Shown here one piece after another: positions 42,694 through 51,434 of a stretch of 64,000 nucleotides of DNA (the stretch's first letter is position 1; each line of letters starts with the position of its first letter). Below the pieces are notes generated by a model that was not told the DNA's origin, did not search any database, and saw only the letters and a program-made list of their open reading frames with translations. The DNA comes from Lachnospiraceae bacterium (GTDB lineage Bacteria; Bacillota; Clostridia; Lachnospirales; Lachnospiraceae): positions 1-64,000 of the forward strand of contig JABZIZ010000013.1 of assembly GCA_015258065.1 (NCBI GenBank), in the 5' to 3' direction. Position numbers and translations under genes: made by a program.

Positions 42694-42724
42694 CAGGGCA
42701 TCAATTGGATGATCCCTGCCTTTG
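42694..42724 (+). terminator. Weak terminator after the flavodiiron gene
   Basis: cagggcatc (42694-42702) pairs with gatg-at-ccctg (42708-42718) with a 2-base bulge, followed by cctttg. The T run is poor. Confidence 0.45.
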
Positions 42725-42775
42725 TGATGCAAGAAAAGCGGTGATTCTGTACTCCTCAGATGTGCAAACGCTTTT

Positions 42776-42804
42776 TTGACCACCTGATTGGATTGTGATA
42801 TATT
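42776..42804 (+). promoter_or_regulatory. Promoter of the BTAD regulator gene
   Basis: TTGACC (42776-42781), a 17-base spacer and TATATT (42799-42804), 42 bases before the start codon. Confidence 0.75.
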
Positions 42805-42845
42805 AGACTATTAGTGACACGTTTGAATGGAGGGCAGATTCTTTC

Positions 42846-44057
42846 ATGGAGCAACTGAAGGTATATATGCTGGGTGGATTTCGTATGTCGTATGACGGGA
42901 GAGAGATTGCGCTCGGTCGGAATACGACAGCTAAATTCGTCCAGCTTTTGCAACTCATCTGGCTGAGTGGCAGCGAGGGGGTAACCAAGGATCGTTTGAT
43001 GCACACGCTTTACGAAGGGGAAGAGCGTGCCAACATGAACAACAGCATGAACAATTTGATCTACCAAATGCGCAGGCAGATGGTTCGTGCCGGACTTCCC
43101 GAGATGGATTATATCATTAAGAAACAGGGAGCTTATTATCCGGATCCTAAGGTGTCGATGACCCTGGATGTCGATGAATTTAAGAAGCTGGTTGCAAGCG
43201 CAGGAGAGGCGGGCAGTGAGTCCGAGCGGTTTGTTCTGTATTCCCAGGCGTTTGAACTCTTTCAGGGAACACTTTTGCCGGAGCTCTCCACGGAAATCTG
43301 GGTGATTACCAGAAACGTTGCCATCCAGGATTTGTTTGATGAAACGGCAGAGTGGTTGGGAGGCTACCTGAAGGAGAAGGGAGACTACCAGCAGATGCTT
43401 CAGATTTACCAGCGGGCTTCGGATTATTTTCCGGATCGCGACTGGCAGGTCGGTCAGATCGAGGCTTTGATTTATCAGGGGAACTTCAAAGAGGCGTATC
43501 GCCTTTATGACAAAACGGTACGCTATTATGAAGAAGAATTGGGCATTACGGCCTCACAGAAATTATTAGACTGCTATCAGGTCATTCGAGAGAAATTAAA
43601 TTCGGAGCCGGGGCGGATCAGTGAGATTCAGGATGACCTGCTGCAGACCAGGCGGGTGGTGGAAGCCGGTCAGGATGCAGGAGCCTATGATTGCTCCTAC
43701 CCCAGTTTTATCGATGCTTATCATATTTTGAGCAGGAACATGGAGCGGAGCGGAGATTCCGTTTTCATGATGCTTTGTACGCTTGTGGATTATGAGGGGA
43801 AGCTCATCCGCAATGAGGAAAAGAGAAACGGAAGATCGGAAGCGCTGGCTTCCGCCATCCATCTTTCTTTAAGACAGGGAGATGTTTTTTGCAAATACAA
43901 TGCCTCCCAGTATCTGGTGCTTTTAACGGGAACCAGTAGAGAAGACTGCGATACGGTATACCGCAGAATTGAGAACAAACTAAAGGATCTGGCCGGAAAC
44001 CGGGCGGAGATGAAGTATAGCGTGGTTTCTTTGGCGGAACTCAAACAGCCTGCATAA
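42846..44057 (+). CDS. SARP/BTAD-type regulator with degenerate GGDEF domain
   Basis: A 403-residue protein with three parts. Residues 1 to about 100 are an OmpR/SARP-like winged helix (LKVYMLGGFRMSYDGREI, NNSMNNLIYQMRRQM). Residues about 110-250 are a bacterial transcriptional activation (BTAD) helical-repeat domain (YSQAFELFQGTLLPEL, IYQGNFKEAYRLYD). The C-terminal 130 residues resemble a GGDEF domain: HLSLRQGDVFCKY precedes NASQY (352-356), where an active enzyme would have GGDEF, so it should not make cyclic-di-GMP. It may sense a nucleotide (inference). Strong promoter; the ribosome site GGAGG is 13 bases from the ATG. No target gene is evident. Confidence 0.8.
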   Translation: MEQLKVYMLGGFRMSYDGREIALGRNTTAKFVQLLQLIWLSGSEGVTKDRLMHTLYEGEERANMNNSMNNLIYQMRRQMVRAGLPEMDYIIKKQGAYYPDPKVSMTLDVDEFKKLVASAGEAGSESERFVLYSQAFELFQGTLLPELSTEIWVITRNVAIQDLFDETAEWLGGYLKEKGDYQQMLQIYQRASDYFPDRDWQVGQIEALIYQGNFKEAYRLYDKTVRYYEEELGITASQKLLDCYQVIREKLNSEPGRISEIQDDLLQTRRVVEAGQDAGAYDCSYPSFIDAYHILSRNMERSGDSVFMMLCTLVDYEGKLIRNEEKRNGRSEALASAIHLSLRQGDVFCKYNASQYLVLLTGTSREDCDTVYRRIENKLKDLAGNRAEMKYSVVSLAELKQPA

Positions 44058-44103
44058 GGCTACTCTTGAAGCAGAACAGAGAACGATTCTGCAGACGGAA
44101 GTG

Positions 44104-44137
44104 AAAAGCGCGCGCGTACTGACTGCGGGTGCTTTTT
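44104..44137 (+). terminator. Possible terminator before the second ftsH
   Basis: aaaagcgcgc (44104-44113) faces gcgggtgctttt with mismatches, ending in five T (44133-44137). Confidence 0.4.
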
Positions 44138-44174
44138 CTGCTCTTATGCCGAAGAATTCTTTGGGAGAACACAG

Positions 44175-46481
44175 ATGAACAACAATTCAAATGCAAGCAA
44201 TTCCAATCGATCCGGGGACGAAGGCGGCGGGAGAAACGGACGCCCGCAGACGCTTTTATTTATGGTCATCGCTGCTCTGATCATGATGATGGTGATGTCC
44301 TACATGACCAAGGTGTTCAGTGGAAAAAACAGCGAGAGAGAAATCACCTACGACCAGTTTGTCCATTTGCTGGACCATCATTACGTTTCTGCAGTCACGA
44401 TGCAGGAAGATAAACTGTCGGTAAAACCGAAGAAAAACGAGAAGGATCCGGATCTTTTACAAAACAAAGAGAAGGGGACTTTGACCGAGAGTCAAAAGAA
44501 GCTTTTGGATCTGAAAGAGCAGATCAATAAGGGAGAACTGAAGGGGTTGGTCACCGGCGTGGCGGAGGATGAGACGACGCTCACGGGAAGATGTCTGAAA
44601 GAGGGCATTCAGGTGCAGAGAAAGGTACCGGACTCCTCCTCGGCGATCCTTAATTTTTTTGCCGTCTATGTTCTGCCCATCCTGCTCATGTGGGGACTGT
44701 TGACCCTGCTGTTCCGCAGAATGGGGAAAAATAGTCCTTTTTCTGTGGGGAGAAGCAATGCGAAGGTATATGTGCAAAAAGAAACGGGTGTCACCTTCAA
44801 GGACGTAGCCGGAGAAGACGAAGCCAAGGAATCGCTGGTAGAGGTGGTGGATTTTCTCCACAATCCGGGAAAATATGGAAAAATCGGTGCGAAACTTCCC
44901 AAGGGAGCGCTCTTAGTAGGGCCTCCCGGAACAGGAAAAACGCTCCTGGCCAAGGCAGTTGCCGGAGAGGCGCATGTTCCGTTTTTTTCTCTGGCAGGCT
45001 CCGATTTTATCGAACTCTATGTAGGAGTCGGTGCCAGTCGCGTAAGAGATCTGTTTAAAGAGGCGACCAAAAACGCTCCCTGTATCATTTTTATTGACGA
45101 AATCGATGCAATTGGCAGGAGCAGGGATTCGAAATACGGCGGAGGGAATGAAGAAAGGGAACAGACCCTGAACCAGCTTCTATCCGAAATGGACGGTTTC
45201 GATTCCTCGAAGGGCGTGTTGATTTTAGGTGCGACCAACCGTCCGGAAATTCTCGACAAGGCGCTGCTTCGACCGGGAAGATTTGATCGCAGGATCATCG
45301 TTGACAAACCGGATCTCAAAGGAAGAGAAGAGATTTTACGGGTGCACGCCAGGGACGTCAAGATGGACCAGACGGTCGATCTGAAGGCGATTGCACTGGC
45401 AACCAGCGGGGCGGTCGGAAGCGATCTGGCCAACATGATCAATGAGGCAGCCATCAATGCGGTCAAGGCAAAGCGGGAATATGTCTGCCAAAAGGATTTG
45501 ATGGATGCAGTCGAACAGGTTCTGGTCGGCAAGGAGAAGAAGGATCGAATCCTGAGCAAGGAAGAGAGGAAGATCGTATCCTATCACGAGATCGGGCATG
45601 CACTGATTGCGGCGGTGCAAAAGAACACGGAGCCGGTGCAGAAAATCACCATTGTCCCCAGAACCATGGGGGCGCTCGGCTATGTGATGCAGGTGCCGGA
45701 GGATGAAAAATTTTTAAAGACGCAGGTAGAGCTGCACGATGAAATCGTGGTCACTCTGGGCGGACGTGCGGCGGAAGAGCTGATCTTCAACACCGTGACA
45801 ACGGGCGCAGAGAATGATATTGAGAAAGCAACCGCCATTGCCAGAAACATGGTCACTCTTTACGGGATGAGCAAACGGTTTGGACTCATGCAACTGGAAT
45901 CCGTCAGAAACCGTTATCTGGACGGGGTTCGGGATCTCACCTGCTCGGATGAGACGGCGACCGGCATTGATGAAGAAGTCAGAAAGATTCTGGACGAATG
46001 TTATGCGGAAGCGAAGGCAATCATCTCGAAGCATCTGGATACCATGGACCGGTTGGCGCAATATCTGATCGAAAACGAAACCATTACTGGTGCGGAATTC
46101 ATGCGGATCTTCCGCGAGGTGGAACATCTGTCACAGCCGCAGGAGGACCGGGAGACGGCCTCCAGAATTTTCGCCGTACGAGAAGAAAGCAGACAGGTCG
46201 GCGAGAACATTCCGGTAAAAGGGGAAGCGGAAGACGCTCAGACGGCTCCCGAAAAAAATGCGGAACAGGCGGCAGATAGAGACCTAAGAGAGGCGCCTGA
46301 GAAGGAACCACTTCAGAAGGACTTGCAGGAAACTCCGGGGGAGGGAACGAACGAGTCACTTCAGAAGGACTTAAAGGGGACTCCGGAGGAAGGAACGAAA
46401 GAGCCGTTCAAACAGGACTTGCAGGAGACTTCGGAGACGGAGGGGGGAAGGTTTTCCCGCCGGAAAGATCTATTTGAATAA
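44175..46481 (+). CDS. ftsH: ATP-dependent zinc metalloprotease FtsH (copy 2)
   Basis: A second FtsH, 768 residues. After an Asn/Ser-rich N-terminus come helix 1 (LLFMVIAALIMMMVMSYM), an external domain, and helix 2 (FFAVYVLPILLMWGLLTLLF). The AAA+ module has Walker A GPPGTGKT, Walker B CIIFIDEIDAIG and RPGRFDRRI. The zinc motif is VSYHEIGHALIAAV (HEIGH). A C-terminal tail of about 90 residues is acidic and contains three 16-residue repeats (LQKDLQETPGEGTNES and variants), absent from copy 1. Unlike copy 1 it lies outside the tilS-hpt unit, next to uvrC; the two may have different substrates (inference). Confidence 0.94.
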   Translation: MNNNSNASNSNRSGDEGGGRNGRPQTLLFMVIAALIMMMVMSYMTKVFSGKNSEREITYDQFVHLLDHHYVSAVTMQEDKLSVKPKKNEKDPDLLQNKEKGTLTESQKKLLDLKEQINKGELKGLVTGVAEDETTLTGRCLKEGIQVQRKVPDSSSAILNFFAVYVLPILLMWGLLTLLFRRMGKNSPFSVGRSNAKVYVQKETGVTFKDVAGEDEAKESLVEVVDFLHNPGKYGKIGAKLPKGALLVGPPGTGKTLLAKAVAGEAHVPFFSLAGSDFIELYVGVGASRVRDLFKEATKNAPCIIFIDEIDAIGRSRDSKYGGGNEEREQTLNQLLSEMDGFDSSKGVLILGATNRPEILDKALLRPGRFDRRIIVDKPDLKGREEILRVHARDVKMDQTVDLKAIALATSGAVGSDLANMINEAAINAVKAKREYVCQKDLMDAVEQVLVGKEKKDRILSKEERKIVSYHEIGHALIAAVQKNTEPVQKITIVPRTMGALGYVMQVPEDEKFLKTQVELHDEIVVTLGGRAAEELIFNTVTTGAENDIEKATAIARNMVTLYGMSKRFGLMQLESVRNRYLDGVRDLTCSDETATGIDEEVRKILDECYAEAKAIISKHLDTMDRLAQYLIENETITGAEFMRIFREVEHLSQPQEDRETASRIFAVREESRQVGENIPVKGEAEDAQTAPEKNAEQAADRDLREAPEKEPLQKDLQETPGEGTNESLQKDLKGTPEEGTKEPFKQDLQETSETEGGRFSRRKDLFE
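46311..46442 (+). repeat. 48-bp in-frame array at the FtsH-2 C-terminus
   Basis: Units start at 46311, 46359 and 46407, each encoding a 16-residue block with Gln-Lys-Asp-Leu or Lys-Gln-Asp-Leu near its start and Thr/Ser-Pro/Glu-Glu later. The third is partial. Confidence 0.88.
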
Positions 46482-46520
46482 AGGAGATTGGAACCGCCAG
46501 CACAGGCGCAGCGAGAAGGG

Positions 46521-48389
46521 ATGAGTACGGATTTTAAGATCAAGGAGGAACTGAAGAAGCTGCCTCATAAGCCCGGGGTATACCTGATGAGGGATGCCGA
46601 TGATACGATCATGTATGTGGGCAAGGCGGTGGATCTGCACAAGCGGGTACAGTCCTATTTCCGTACCAGAATCGTGGGAAGAGGTCCGCAGATTGAGCAG
46701 ATGGTTTCGCTCGTCGCAAGGTTCGAATATATCGTGACCGATTCCGAAATGGAAGCGCTGGTTTTGGAAAACAACCTGATCAAGGAAAACCGGCCTCGCT
46801 ACAACACGATGCTCAAGGACGACAAAACCTATCCGTTTATCAAGGTGACCGTTTCCGAGGAGTATCCGAGGATTCTTTTTTCGAGGCTGATGAAAAAGGA
46901 CAAGGCCAGGTATTTCGGACCTTTTCCCTCTGCCGATGCGGTACGGGAAGCCATCGAGTTGGTGAACAAGCTGATGGGACTAAGAACCTGCAACCGGGTG
47001 CTGCCCAGAGACATCGGAAAGGACAGACCCTGTTTGAATTATCACATGGGGTATTGCACGGCACCCTGTGCCGCCGGGAAAATCACGAAGGAAGAATATG
47101 GCGACCGTGTCGAGAAGGCCATCGATTTTCTAAGCGGAAATTACAGTGCGGTCATCGAAGACCTGACGAAAAAGATGGAACAGGCTTCGCAGGAGATGCG
47201 CTTTGAGGATGCGGCAAAATACAGGGATAGGCGGAACAGCGTCCGGGTGATTGAACAGAAGCAGAAGATGACGGATGCCGATATGGAAGACAGGGATATT
47301 ATTGCGCTTGCCAAAGAAGAGCAGGATGTCGTCGTGCAGGTGTTCTTTGTCAGAGAAGGCAAAATCATCGGGAGAGAGCATTATTACATGAAGGATCAGG
47401 GCGTCTTCGACGACGAAGCCGGCGGCTCTTCTGCCGTCCTGCAAAACTTCGTCAAGCAGTTTTACGGGGGAACGCCCTTTGTGCCAAGGGAACTTCTGCT
47501 ACAGGAAAAAATTCCGGATCAGGACATGATCGAGAAATGGCTTAGCGAGCGCAGGGGTTCCAGAGTGCATCTCTTCGTTCCCGAGAGAGGCACGAACAAA
47601 AGACTGATGGAACTGGCTTCCCAGAACGCTTCTCTCATCCTTTCCCAGGATAAAGAACGGCTGAAACGGGAGGAGGGCAGGACCATCGGTGCGGTCAAAG
47701 AGATCGCCAAACTGTTAGATTTACCGAAACTGCAGCGGATGGAGGCCTTTGATATTTCGAATATATCCGGTTTTGCCAATGTGGGCTCCATGGTGGTCTT
47801 TGAGGGAGGAAAGCCCAAGCGAAGTGATTATCGCAAGTTTCGGATTCAAACCGTAGCCGGCCCCGATGACTATGCCTGCATGAAGGAAGTCATTGAAAGG
47901 AGATTCACGCACGGTCTCCGAAAGCAGGACAGTTTTTCCAAATTTCCGGATCTGCTGCTGATGGATGGCGGCAGGGGACAGGTGAATATTGCGCTACAGG
48001 TGCTTCGAGAACTTAATATTTCCGTGCCGGTTTGTGGGATGGTAAAAGATGACAATCACCGTACGAGGGGGCTCTATTACCACAATGTAGAACTGCCGAT
48101 CGATACCAGGTCGGAGGGCTTTCAGTTGATCACGCGGATTCAGGATGAAGCCCATCGTTTTGCCATCGAATATCACCGTTCTCTCCGGTCCAAGGCGCAG
48201 GTCCATTCCACCCTGGACGAGATACCGGGGGTTGGTCCTGCCAGAAGAAAGGCGCTGATGCGGCATTTTGCATCCATTGAGGAACTGAGGGAGGCGACGC
48301 CTGAAAAAATTGCAGAGGTGCCGGAAATCCCGGAAAACCAGGCAAAGGCCATCTATGAATTTTTTCACAAGGAAGCGAAGACCAAATAG
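46521..48389 (+). CDS. uvrC: Excinuclease ABC subunit C
   Basis: Makes the two incisions in nucleotide excision repair. The 622-residue protein has the GIY-YIG nuclease domain (KPGVYLMRDADDTIMYVGKA, about residues 15-34), a Cys cluster (CNRVLPRDIGKDRPCLNYHMGYCTAPC in shortened form around residue 170), the UVR motif (about 205-240), the RNase H-like domain (AFDISNISGFANVGSMVVF, DLLLMDGGRGQVN) and two C-terminal helix-hairpin-helix motifs (IPGVGPARRKALM). The ATG at 46521 fits the family N-terminus, but the AAGGAGA site lies near an in-frame TTG at 46488, so the start is uncertain. Confidence 0.94.
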   Translation: MSTDFKIKEELKKLPHKPGVYLMRDADDTIMYVGKAVDLHKRVQSYFRTRIVGRGPQIEQMVSLVARFEYIVTDSEMEALVLENNLIKENRPRYNTMLKDDKTYPFIKVTVSEEYPRILFSRLMKKDKARYFGPFPSADAVREAIELVNKLMGLRTCNRVLPRDIGKDRPCLNYHMGYCTAPCAAGKITKEEYGDRVEKAIDFLSGNYSAVIEDLTKKMEQASQEMRFEDAAKYRDRRNSVRVIEQKQKMTDADMEDRDIIALAKEEQDVVVQVFFVREGKIIGREHYYMKDQGVFDDEAGGSSAVLQNFVKQFYGGTPFVPRELLLQEKIPDQDMIEKWLSERRGSRVHLFVPERGTNKRLMELASQNASLILSQDKERLKREEGRTIGAVKEIAKLLDLPKLQRMEAFDISNISGFANVGSMVVFEGGKPKRSDYRKFRIQTVAGPDDYACMKEVIERRFTHGLRKQDSFSKFPDLLLMDGGRGQVNIALQVLRELNISVPVCGMVKDDNHRTRGLYYHNVELPIDTRSEGFQLITRIQDEAHRFAIEYHRSLRSKAQVHSTLDEIPGVGPARRKALMRHFASIEELREATPEKIAEVPEIPENQAKAIYEFFHKEAKTK

Positions 48390-48410
48390 AAAGAAGAGGA
48401 ACAGCAAGGG

Positions 48411-49412
48411 ATGGAAAGCGTAAAATTAGAGGAAGTTGTCAAAAAAATGAAGTTCGAGCTGCTGACGCCGAATGTAGATTTTTCCGAGACGGAGATCAGG
48501 CAGTGCGATATCAACCGGCCCGCTCTGCAGTTGACCGGTTACTTCGAGCATGACGATGCGAGCCGCATGCAGATCATCGGCATGGTGGAATATTCCTACA
48601 TGTCGCACATGACGCAGAAACAGAAGGACACTCACTTCCAGAAGCTCCTTGACAGGGGGATCCCCTGCATTGTCTTTTGCAGGAATCTGCAGCCCGACCA
48701 GAGTTTCATTGATTTGGCGACCAATGCAAATGTACCGCTGTTTATCACGCCGCATCCGACTTCCCAGGTAATGGCGGAGGTGATTCGGTGGCTGAATGTA
48801 CGCCTGGCTCCCTGCATCCGTATCCACGGCGTTCTTTGTGACGTATACGGTGAAGGACTTCTGATCACGGGAGAGAGCGGGATCGGAAAGTCGGAAGCGG
48901 CACTGGAGCTGATTAAGAGGGGACATCGTCTGGTGTCGGATGATGTGGTGGAAATTCGGAAGGTCAGCGGAGACACCCTGATCGGCTCCGCACCGGAAAT
49001 CACCAAGCACTTTATTGAACTGCGAGGCATCGGCATCATCGATGTGAAGACGTTGTTCGGTGTGTCCAGTGTGCGTGATACTTCTTCCATTGATCTTGTG
49101 ATTCGTTTGGAGGAATGGGACAGGGATAAGGATTACGACCGTTTCGGTTTGGAGGAGCATTTTACGGAATACCTCGGTAAAAAAATCATCTGCCACGATA
49201 TTCCGATTCGTCCGGGAAGAAACCTGGCGATCATTTGCGAGGCAGCCGCGGTCAATCACCGCCAGAAGAAGATGGGATATAATGCCGCACAGGAATTGTA
49301 CAACCGTGTGCAGAATACGATGAAACTGAATCAGAATCGGGAGGAAGCACCGAAGGCAAGTGAAACCGATGTGACCCAGAAAGCAGCCGAGGCGGATAAG
49401 GCGGAAGCATGA
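48411..49412 (+). CDS. hprK: HPr kinase/phosphorylase
   Basis: Phosphorylates Ser46 of HPr/Crh in response to glycolytic intermediates and removes it when energy is low; the sensor of Firmicute carbon catabolite repression. The 333-residue protein has the N-terminal domain, Walker A GESGIGKSEAALEL (about residues 154-167), the HPrK signature LRGIGIIDVKTLFG and the C-terminal IRPGRNLAIICEAAAVN. The C-terminus is extended by a short charged tail. Its stop overlaps the murB start (ATGA). It lies four genes from the Crh-like protein at 52429, its likely substrate. Confidence 0.96.
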   Translation: MESVKLEEVVKKMKFELLTPNVDFSETEIRQCDINRPALQLTGYFEHDDASRMQIIGMVEYSYMSHMTQKQKDTHFQKLLDRGIPCIVFCRNLQPDQSFIDLATNANVPLFITPHPTSQVMAEVIRWLNVRLAPCIRIHGVLCDVYGEGLLITGESGIGKSEAALELIKRGHRLVSDDVVEIRKVSGDTLIGSAPEITKHFIELRGIGIIDVKTLFGVSSVRDTSSIDLVIRLEEWDRDKDYDRFGLEEHFTEYLGKKIICHDIPIRPGRNLAIICEAAAVNHRQKKMGYNAAQELYNRVQNTMKLNQNREEAPKASETDVTQKAAEADKAEA

Positions 49413-50398
49413 GGCAGAGGCTGGAAGGGGAAATCAAAAAGCGTTTGCAGCTCCTTTGCGAAGGAGAAGATCTGCGTTTCGATGAACCCATGAGAGGACA
49501 TACTTCCTTCCGGGTAGGAGGGGAGGCGGATGCATGGATTTTGGTACAAGATGCTTCTAAGGCAAAAGAACTGCTCATTTTCTTAGAAAAAGAGAAAGTT
49601 CCCTACTTCATTACCGGCAACGGTACGGACCTGCTGGTAGCCGATCAGGGGTACCGGGGAGTGATCCTCTGCACGGCGGGGCAGAGACAACCGATTCGAG
49701 TGGCAGAGGACAGGATTCTGGCTCCGGCGGGGGCTCCGCTTGCAGCCATTGCGCAGGAGGCTCTCAAGGCATCTCTGAGCGGTTTGGAAGGAGCAGCGGG
49801 GATTCCGGGAAGTTTGGGTGGCGCCCTGTACATGAATGCAGGCGCTTATGACTTTGAAATGAAGGAAGTCACGGAGCAGGTCAGTGCCCTTCGGATTGGC
49901 ACATCCACATCCTCCCATCCGTCCGGGGAAGCAGAAGGAAGGGAAGGCGGCGAAACAGAGAGAGAAAGAGTCCGGCAGGTGCAATTGTCTGGAAGCGAGA
50001 TGGCTTTCGGTTATCGAAGCAGCATTGCCAGGAAACAGAAACTGTTTTTTATCTCTGCAAAATTAAGGCTGACGCCGGGAAAGCCGGAAGAAATACGGGC
50101 CAAAATGGAGGAGCTTGCCTTGCGCAGAAAACAGAAACAGCCGCTGGAATTTGCCAGTGCCGGAAGTACCTTCAAGAGACCGGAAGGCAGTTTTGCCGGA
50201 AAGCTGATTGAGGAAGCGGGCCTTAAAGGGTTTCGAATCGGAGAGGCACAGGTATCGGAGAAACACTGCGGTTTTGTGATCAACCGGGGCGGAGCGAGCG
50301 CAGATGAAATCATGCAGGTCATCCTTGCGGTGACAGAGAGAGTTGAAGAAAAAACAGGGATCAGACTGGAGACGGAGGTGATCCCTCTCGGATTTTAA
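49409..50398 (+). CDS. murB: UDP-N-acetylenolpyruvoylglucosamine reductase
   Basis: NADPH- and FAD-dependent second step of UDP-MurNAc synthesis for peptidoglycan. The 329-residue protein has the FAD-binding HTSFRVGGEADAWI and GNGTDLLVADQGY (usually GxGSN), AAGIPGSLGGALYMNAGAY, FGYRSS with the catalytic-domain Tyr/Arg, and SAGSTFKRPEGSFAGKLIEEAG with the catalytic Ser, as in type II MurB. Residues about 170-192 are a Ser/Glu/Gly/Arg-rich insertion not typical of the family. Four-base overlap with hprK. Confidence 0.95.
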   Translation: MRQRLEGEIKKRLQLLCEGEDLRFDEPMRGHTSFRVGGEADAWILVQDASKAKELLIFLEKEKVPYFITGNGTDLLVADQGYRGVILCTAGQRQPIRVAEDRILAPAGAPLAAIAQEALKASLSGLEGAAGIPGSLGGALYMNAGAYDFEMKEVTEQVSALRIGTSTSSHPSGEAEGREGGETERERVRQVQLSGSEMAFGYRSSIARKQKLFFISAKLRLTPGKPEEIRAKMEELALRRKQKQPLEFASAGSTFKRPEGSFAGKLIEEAGLKGFRIGEAQVSEKHCGFVINRGGASADEIMQVILAVTERVEEKTGIRLETEVIPLGF

Positions 50399-50468
50399 AC
50401 CGCAGAGCCTTTTGGGAGCGGGAAACAGACGCAGCGGTTGGGAACAGCCGCGCAGACAGGAGAACAGG

Positions 50469-51365
50469 ATGGAAGCCGGAAAAAAGGATATGAGAATCGT
50501 AATCGTTACCGGAATGAGCGGAGGCGGAAAGTCGACCGCCATTCGGATGCTGGAAGATGTGGGATTCTACTGTGTCGACAATCTTCCGGTTTCTTTGATT
50601 GAAAAATTTGTGGAATTGATCAGTCTGCCGGACAGCGAGATTACCAAGGTGGTGATCGGCGTGGATGTACGGACCGATCAAAAATTTGAAGATGCGGAGT
50701 ACGCCATCCAGGCACTGAAAGAACATGGATATCCGGTGGAGATTCTTTTCATGGATGCCTCGGACGCTGCCTTGATTAAAAGGTATAAGGAAACGAGGAG
50801 GATCCACCCGCTGGCACAGCCCGGTGACCCGGTACAGGACGGAATCGTCAGAGAACGGAAGATTCTGGAAGGTACCAAAGAGAGGGCGGACTATGTCATT
50901 GACACTTCCCAGCTGTTAACCAGAGAGCTGCGGGAGGAACTGGACCGGATTTTTGTCAAAGATTTAAAATACAATTCGTTAATGATCACGATGCTCTCCT
51001 TCGGCTTCAAGTATGGCATTCCGCAGGACGCCGACCTGGTTTTTGACGTCCGTTTTTTACCCAATCCGTTTTATATCGATGCGCTCAAACATTTGACGGG
51101 CAATGACCGGCCGGTGAGAGACTATGTCATGGGATTTCCGGAATGCGGAATGTTCATTGATAAGTGCAGCGATCTTCTCTCCTTCCTGATCCCGGGATAT
51201 ATTACCGAGGGGAAGCATCAGCTGGTGGTCGGCATCGGATGTACCGGCGGGCAACACAGGAGTGTAACGATTGCGAATGCCCTGTTTGAGAGGCTGAAGA
51301 ATGCCGGAGACTATGGCATCAAGATTGCGCATCGGGATTGTAATCCCAATCGGGACAAACACTGA
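50469..51365 (+). CDS. rapZ: RapZ-family nucleotide-binding protein (YvcJ)
   Basis: A 298-residue P-loop protein with MSGGGKSTAIRMLEDVGFYC at the N-terminus, SLIEKFVEL, FMDASDAALIKRYKETRR and the C-terminal domain IGCTGGQHRSVTIANALFE. In E. coli RapZ controls GlmS expression through small RNAs; in Bacillus YvcJ has GTPase activity and affects competence. The ATG at 50469 has AGGAG eight bases upstream. It is followed directly by whiA; the glmR/yvcK gene that usually lies between them is absent. Confidence 0.95.
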   Translation: MEAGKKDMRIVIVTGMSGGGKSTAIRMLEDVGFYCVDNLPVSLIEKFVELISLPDSEITKVVIGVDVRTDQKFEDAEYAIQALKEHGYPVEILFMDASDAALIKRYKETRRIHPLAQPGDPVQDGIVRERKILEGTKERADYVIDTSQLLTRELREELDRIFVKDLKYNSLMITMLSFGFKYGIPQDADLVFDVRFLPNPFYIDALKHLTGNDRPVRDYVMGFPECGMFIDKCSDLLSFLIPGYITEGKHQLVVGIGCTGGQHRSVTIANALFERLKNAGDYGIKIAHRDCNPNRDKH

Positions 51366-51434
51366 AGGGGAATGAAGGGAAGGGATTTCATCAGAAACGA
51401 AGCCCCTTCAAGCAGGAAGAGAACGGATGAGATC

